A stretch of 64,000 nt of DNA, taken from Echinarachnius parma (Eukaryota; Echinodermata; Echinoidea; Clypeasteroida; Echinarachniidae). The notes under the pieces were generated by a model. The model was not told where the DNA came from, searched no databases, and worked only from the letters and a program-made list of their open reading frames with translations. The translations under genes were made by a program, and so were the position numbers. Location of the stretch: contig JBAMJV010008361.1 in assembly GCA_037951105.1 (NCBI GenBank), positions 1-64,000 on the forward strand. Direction: 5' to 3'. Position 1 is the first letter of the stretch; every line of letters begins with the position of its first letter. This document shows positions 57,897-64,000 of this stretch, piece after piece.

Positions 57897-60800
57897 CACA
57901 TGCCAATAAAGTGACTAGATCCTTTTAAATGTGAGTTAATATTCGTTAACAGTATTTGCCATTTCATGTTGTAACAGCTAGAGTAATGTTTGAGCGTTTT
58001 GTCATACGTTCAATAAGTTTTGTAATACTTGAACATTTGTATTTACAATGCAAAAAACGTGATCCTTGTTTGGTTTAAATGTTGTATTTACGGATTTTAT
58101 GATCTGTGTTACTAACATGAAGTTGACTTTGAGAAATCATAAGGTATATATATTCTTCTTCTTCGCCTTCCTCTGCTTACTACAAAACACCTCAAAACAC
58201 TACCCATGCTCAAAAACACATTCACACGAGACTTTGCAATCAATATTTACACATCATAATGCCTAAATATGTTTGTAAAAGTATGCCTATGATATAATAT
58301 GTTTTTGTCCATGATATTTGAGAGAAATTACTGTTTATCCTTTTCATTTGATATGGCCATAAGTAGCCTTCTGTGACAAACAAATATGTAATTTTGACAG
58401 TATAGTTCCTCGTGGAATGTATTTGTATTATTTTGTGCAATTGAACGATACGCCCATTGAGGGCGAGTATTATCTGTGATCGCGGGATGTCCACATATGA
58501 GTCATCTCTGTTCCACGTCTATCAGCCATATACTACTCTATGGAATCAACACTCAAATAAAATCGAGATAGCGCCCTCTCTCCGCAGATGTGGGGTGTGG
58601 ACTAAGATTTGTACTATCATTACAAGTACAAATTGGTTTAGCTCACGCAACGTTGGAGAAATAACAAACAATGATTTCAAAATCACCACCTCCTACAAAC
58701 AAGATGCCTTGAGCTCGCACACAGACCTACAGGCACAGTTCGTTCTATGTCAAGCACCAATCCTTTGCTCTGCCACTTCCCATGCACATGCACAAACACT
58801 AGCCGTTAAGAAAGTTGACACTAAAATCAGCATTTTATTTGAAAATAACTTTGTTCAACTACCAATTTCATAATCAGATGAATCGTTTCAAGGATAAACA
58901 CTAGCCGCTTTAAACTTAGTTAAACTTAATTAGTTTGAAGTAAAGTTTATACAATTGTTTGCATTATGTGTAATATTTTTGTATTATGTAAAGGGCATAG
59001 AAAATAGTGTCATGGTTTTGGTGTCCATACAAAATGGCGTCGTGTCCATCTCTTTCTCATCCAACGATATGTTGAGTTGTGTGGTATTTTCTGTCCACTC
59101 TTTACTGTTCTGGATCTCACGCGAATAAAAAGTTATATGCTCCTACCAGGCTAGAGGAAGTCAAACCCAATAAGTCAAAGCGTGCTGCGAGGAATTCACT
59201 TTGTTTTATCCAAAGCACCCAACTGATACCACAACCACGAAGTGCTAGAGAAAATGGTCTTTCTTCATAAAGCATTCTTTGCTTCTAAATGTTCTAAGTC
59301 TATTTTACAGAAGAAAAATAGGGCAACGTATGCAGCAATATTACAGATGTCAATTGTGATTAACTAAAAATTTCGTCATGGTAAAGGATATCCATTTCAT
59401 ACAATTTCGATTCTTATTTTTCCAAACTGACTGATATCATGATTAAAATATAGGCGCCCCCCCCCCCCCCACCCCCTCCCTCTCACATGCGCACAGACTC
59501 TGTTTCTTACGTCTTTGATTCTGCCCGCCCTTTTTCGAGAGGGGGGGGGGGGGGGGTTCTCAATTCTCCAAATAATAATCTTCAATTACTACCTGGTCCA
59601 TCGAAAGAGGGCGACATACCATTTCCAAACTCTGTCATAATCAATTTAGCATGTTTAGGGACCAGATGAATCTGGACTTCCATCATTACCCGATGTACCT
59701 TACAAACAAACAGAGCCCTAATTCTCGTTTGTGGGAGGGATTGGTGCTTATGAGGTAACAAGGAATGTGCAATACTCTATTTTAATAAATTCTCAAATAA
59801 TTCAATTTCCTGTGAATTGTTTTCCAGTGAAATTCTCACCTCTTTTTAATTCGTTCTTGTATATATCCTTACACTGCTGTGTCTGCATTGTGCATGTTAT
59901 AATGCAATGATGTCTTAATATTGCTGGACAGAGATGGTTAATACATAGAAACATGTATGTGTATTCATGGACAGCGAGCAATCCATTAAAGACTTGGATG
60001 ATGAATGAAAAACGCAAAGATGTGTACTTTTTTATGGCGTATCTTGCTGTAATTACAATTGCAACACCAATCGCTGAAGTATATATGTTCTTGTTTTTTT
60101 TCGGGAACTAAGACATGGCAATCTATTTCAGTAAAAATTTAAAGTGTGCTGTTTTAAAACTATTTTCATATGATGGGTCTACGGGTGCTTTTATAATGTA
60201 CATATATAACTTGAAGTTGACAAGTGGTTGGTGCTTTCTGTCTTCCTATGAACTCTTTAAACAATTTTAAAATGCATGATTTATGATTGACTTCTGATTG
60301 TCTTTTGTCTTTTTTATTTGCAGTTTGTTGTAACAGAGGATAACTTCTTACGAATTGATGTTTGTTTTGGGCATGTTTCATGAAAGGGTCTTATGTTAAG
60401 ACCATCTTAACTGTCACATGCCTGTCTCTGATATACGGGCATACGGATGGCGTTTGTTCCGATCACAAAGGACAGTTAAGACGGTCTTAACTGTCACATG
60501 CCTGTCTCTGATCTACGGGCATACGGATGGCGTTTGTTCCGATCACAAAGGACAGTTAAGACGGTCTTAACTGTCACATGCCTGTCTCTGATATACGGGC
60601 ATACGGATGGCGTTTGTTCCGATCACAAAGGACAGTTAAGACGGTCTTAACTGTCACATGCCTGTCTCTGATATACGGGCATACGGATGGCGTTTGTTCC
60701 GATCACAAAGGACAGTTAAGACGGTCTTAACTGTCACATGCCTGTCTCTGATATACGGGCATACGGATGGCGTTTGTTCCGATCACAAAGGACAGTTAAG

Positions 60801-62657
60801 ACGGTCTTAACTGTCACATGCCTGTCTCTGATATACGGGCATACGGATGGCATTTGTTCCGATCACAATGGACAGTTAAGACAGTCTTAACATAAGACCC
60901 TTTCATGAAACGGGCCCCAGGATTCTACCTTGGTGTTTTTGTAGAATTGATTCAAATCAGCTCATCGGCTATTCATAGCATTGACATGTAGTTCCTCAAA
61001 CATTTACTTTTAATCATCTCTTCCCTTTTTAACAAATTTGTAATACTCTTTTTAAAAAGACATTTCCCCTTATTATAGTATTTGTAAAAACAAGCAAATA
61101 TATCTTAAATCTTGTTTACAATAAACTTAAATCAAAACCATTTTATGGAAATACATTCTAGTTGGAACACATGCCAGACAAAATATTCACAAACATTTAC
61201 ATTTGAACTTATCACACTTCAAGATACACCTTTTTTCTGACAGGGTACTGAGTGAATGCGATTTGAAATTATACAGTATTGACACCTCGAAAAATGACTA
61301 TAAATCATATGTTAAATTAACATTCCATTGTGAATTATTAAATGAACTGTTTCATCTGTGTCGTCAACTCTAGATTTTCACAATGTTCAATCGTATAATA
61401 CATGTCAAGATAAAAACTCATGAGAAAATTGTGTGTGTGTGTGTGCGTAGAGAGAGAGAGAGAGAGAGGGGGGGGGGGGGGGGGGGTTGCTGATGCCCCT
61501 TACAACCAAAATTATTTGATTTGGTTAAAGGGGTTATTCTTTGATGAAATAGAAGTGTCAATATAGTTACAATGTAACTAAATATTTTCATATAAATATT
61601 CTGTGTAACATAATATAAATACACTTGTCTTGGTATCCATTCATATATTATGAACAAATTATTATATTCATGTTTATCATATCAACAATTCTTTTAATGT
61701 TTGCATCGTTTGTTTATATTTTTATACTTGTTAATGAATTGTAATCTTAAATAATTACGTAGTTGTAGTTTTCATTTAAAATATATCATCTCGTATGTGA
61801 TGTTTAATGATCAATATAAATGTAATGTTATGTACATGTAGTAACCTTTTTATTCTATAAATAGTTTGATCATTTAGACATGTATTTGAGTAATGTTAGA
61901 TAAATACAAACGAGGGAAACGAACCGCCTGTACATTTACTCTTTCTTACCGCATTGTTTCATTGCAAGGGCATAGCTACACTTTGTTCCAGTGGGAAGGG
62001 CACACGTATTCACCTGACAAACCCAAAAATAGCTTCATCATTTAGGTGCACAGAAATGTCCCCCCCCCCCCCCCCCTCCAAACATGATTCGTGTTCGTCC
62101 ACAAAAGTATGGTTCTTTTGGTATGGATCACCTTGGGCCCTGGGCTACATAGATATTGGGACACCGCAGCTACGCTCTTGCTTCGATTTGATTTTGGATT
62201 GTGGGATTGATTTTGAGTGTATAAAATGAAACAAGGCAACGGAGCCATTTTAATATTTCCTCATTCTTACCGATTTGTTTCATTGCAAGGGCATAGCTCT
62301 ATTCTGTTCATTTTGGAAGGGCACAGGTATTCCCCTGACAAACAAGAAACAAAGGCTTTATCATATGGGTGCCCCAAAATTATGTTTTCTCTCCAAAACA
62401 TGATTTTTTTTTTTCCACAAAAGCACGATTTTTTTCATCCGCAAAAGCACGATTCTTTGGTGAGGGTCACTCGAGGTATAAACATGATAAAGAGTGGTAT
62501 AAAGAGTATAATGAGGTATAAAGAGTGGGTGAGGAGGGCATATGTCCCCGGTGCCCCCGTAGCTATGCTCATGCTTCACTGATCTGATTTGGATTGTGTG
62601 ATTGATTTTGAGTGTGGGAGTGTCATGGTATGTTGGTTTGGGCATTTGCCTTTCAGT
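57897..62657. repeat. Block B of the tandem duplication, copy 2
   Basis: The second copy of 52889-57550, with small indels and different lengths of homopolymers. The hairpin array has six units instead of five. At its right edge the sequence runs on through a complete tRNA-like segment, which copy 1 lacks. Confidence 0.85.
60375..60911. mobile_element. MITE with six 80-bp hairpin units, copy 2
   Basis: Same ends and unit as the element at 55390-55845. Six units are present and they are more alike (mostly CATGCCTGTCTCTG) than in copy 1, where three units carry CATGACTGTGTCTG. The array has thus changed length or been homogenised since the segmental duplication. Confidence 0.85.
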
Positions 62658-62692
62658 ACAGGGTTATGGGTTCGATACCCAGCCCAGTGTGT
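62625..62692 (+). repeat. tRNA-derived SINE promoter segment
   Basis: TTGGTTTGGGCATTTGCCTT then TCAG resembles the D-arm and anticodon region of tRNA-derived SINEs (GGTTAGGGCGTTTGCCTTTCA type), and GGGTTCGATACCC at about 62668 is a good B box with its T-stem. The acceptor stem does not pair, so a functional tRNA gene is unlikely. Confidence 0.5.
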
Positions 62693-62885
62693 CCTAATGC
62701 AAGATACATTGCCATAGTAGATGGTTGTCATTGATTTCTTGCTGTAAAGGTCCTGAAAAGGCATGGAATTTGACTCAGAAATAAGTTTATGAACCCTGCA
62801 TCAGTGAACATTGTTATAACATGAGCTAAGAGCCATTAAAATTACCTTGTAATTGAGAATTTGTACCAGAAAAATTATCTTGTTA

Positions 62886-63558
62886 CAGTGGACCCTCTTT
62901 ATAACGAACTCTGCTATAACACGGTATACAAATAATTAATGTTTATGAGTGGAATGGTACGAATATTTGCAATGTTTGGAATGTTACATTCAACGAGGCG
63001 AAGCCGAGTTGAATGGAACATTCCATCTTTCACCGAATGAAAATATTCGTACCATTCCACGAATGGAAAAAAACATTCTTTATTTGTTTTATATGACATC
63101 TACTTTATTTGCTTCTTCGTGTTATAAGAATCCGCACTGTCGATTAAATCGTCCAAATCGGCATCCGTCAGCAAAATAATTCCCGGTTCTGCAGCCATGT
63201 TGTGTAAAACGTACAGCTGCCTTGCATGGTGTGCGTAATGTTTGTTAATGCGCTTGTTCATGAATGGAAAATCTGCGCAATGCGCACAGTTAGTTTTAAC
63301 GCGACGTTGAATGGTACTAAAAAAAAGTTATATTCAACGTCAAATCGTTGAATGGTACATTTCCACGAATGTCATGTGACCTGAATTCAACCAATCACAT
63401 TGCGAGAACATTCTAAGGTGTCATATAATACCTGATATAGCGATGCTATGTCATAAGTTCTATGTTATTCATAATTTTTAAGCCGTGATAAAAGATCTGA
63501 TATATAACAAGGTAAATTCAATTGATATGAGGTGCTCGTTATAACAAGGTTTCACTGT
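62886..63558. mobile_element. Pogo/Tigger-like MITE with nested inverted-repeat insert
   Basis: The left end CAGTGGACCCTCTTTATAAC and the right end GTTATAACAAGGTTTCACTG are inverted. Inside, from about 62945 to 63420, lies an unrelated block beginning with an exact 20-bp inverted repeat. No coding sequence. Confidence 0.55.
62949..63060. repeat. Perfect 20-bp inverted repeat
   Basis: GTGGAATGGTACGAATATTT at 62949-62968 has its exact complement AAATATTCGTACCATTCCAC at 63041-63060. The word GAATGG recurs in both orientations to 63370 (for example GTTGAATGGTAC at 63306 and 63348), suggesting a composite inverted-repeat element. Confidence 0.7.
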
Positions 63559-63681
63559 ATGTTAGAGCTCTGGCTAACAAGGTTTCACTGTAGTATCTCT
63601 TTAACTGGAATTCTTGCTGTAAAGGTCATGGATAGTTGGACTTGAAAATAAGTGTATGAACGTATGGAATGAACCATGTAT

Positions 63682-63959
63682 CAGTGGAACCTCGTTATAA
63701 CGTTGCGCTTAGAACCATTACATTGACCTTGATATATCAGGGGAAAAACAAAGAAATATATTAGAGAATTCGTACCAAAAACATTATCTTGTTACTGTGG
63801 AACCTCTTTATAACGAACTTTGTTATGAGGTACCTGATATAGCGCAGCTTTGTTACAGGTGATATGTATTTCATTAATGTTAAGCCATGATATGACATAT
63901 CTTAAATAACAAGGTAAATTCAATGGATCCAAGGTGCTCGTTATAACGGGGTTTCACTG
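63682..63959. mobile_element. Pogo/Tigger-like MITE
   Basis: The left end CAGTGGAACCTCGTTATAAC and the right end GTTATAACGGGGTTTCACTG are inverted repeats. It is related to the elements at 62886 and at the start of the window. Non-coding. Confidence 0.65.
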
Positions 63960-64000
63960 AATCTCTTGTTGAGCCGAAATATTAAAAATATAAATTTTAA

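Noticed and set aside
62625..62692. A functional tRNA gene
   Set aside because: A B box is present but the acceptor stem does not pair and the D-arm region is degenerate; a SINE promoter fits better.

Overview
The window looks like nuclear DNA of an invertebrate deuterostome, most likely an echinoderm or a relative (inference, not proven). It is AT-rich, has split genes with GT-AG introns, is packed with non-LTR retrotransposons, MITE-like elements, minisatellites and G/C homopolymers, and its few host exons encode ankyrin-repeat and Ig-like receptor proteins. No prokaryotic features, rRNA genes or CRISPR arrays were seen.

Host genes. All convincing host exons lie on the minus strand and were assembled by eye from splice sites and reading phase. 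(1) A three-exon gene (21089 to 12468) encodes a 334-residue type I membrane protein: signal peptide, Ig-like ectodomain, one transmembrane helix and a short tail. Its first intron (7.2 kb) holds a large foldback transposon that itself contains a LINE. (2) A five-exon gene (31599 to 25537) encodes a 389-residue protein with five ankyrin repeats and a ZU5-like segment. A second set of phase-compatible exons (25065 to 22258) could serve as an alternative 3' end or belong to a decayed duplicate. Isolated start-type exons at 40998 and 51191 may be alternative 5' ends of the same locus.

Mobile DNA. 1-5.1 kb: a TTAA-flanked MITE, a 1.4-kb tandem duplication and a 53-bp minisatellite. 8.8-11.5 kb: a Crypton-like fragment, a Tc1-type foldback and a GC-rich inverted-repeat element. 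11.56-19.24 kb: two foldback elements whose arms are arrays of a 16-bp word, each bounded by its own perfect 8-bp target duplication; the larger one contains a CR1/Jockey-like LINE with a 6-bp duplication. 26-37 kb: several MITEs and an RTE-like LINE inside introns or intergenic DNA. 41.2-43.8 kb: a nearly intact LINE 3' half joined to a tRNA-like head. 48.7-62.7 kb: a tandem duplication of about 5 kb, each copy carrying an array of 80-bp hairpin units. The window ends in pogo-like MITEs that also appear at its start.

Limits. Coordinates of splice sites and target duplications were read directly. Family names for mobile elements rest on remembered motifs, and no database search was possible. 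Expression of any exon is unproven.
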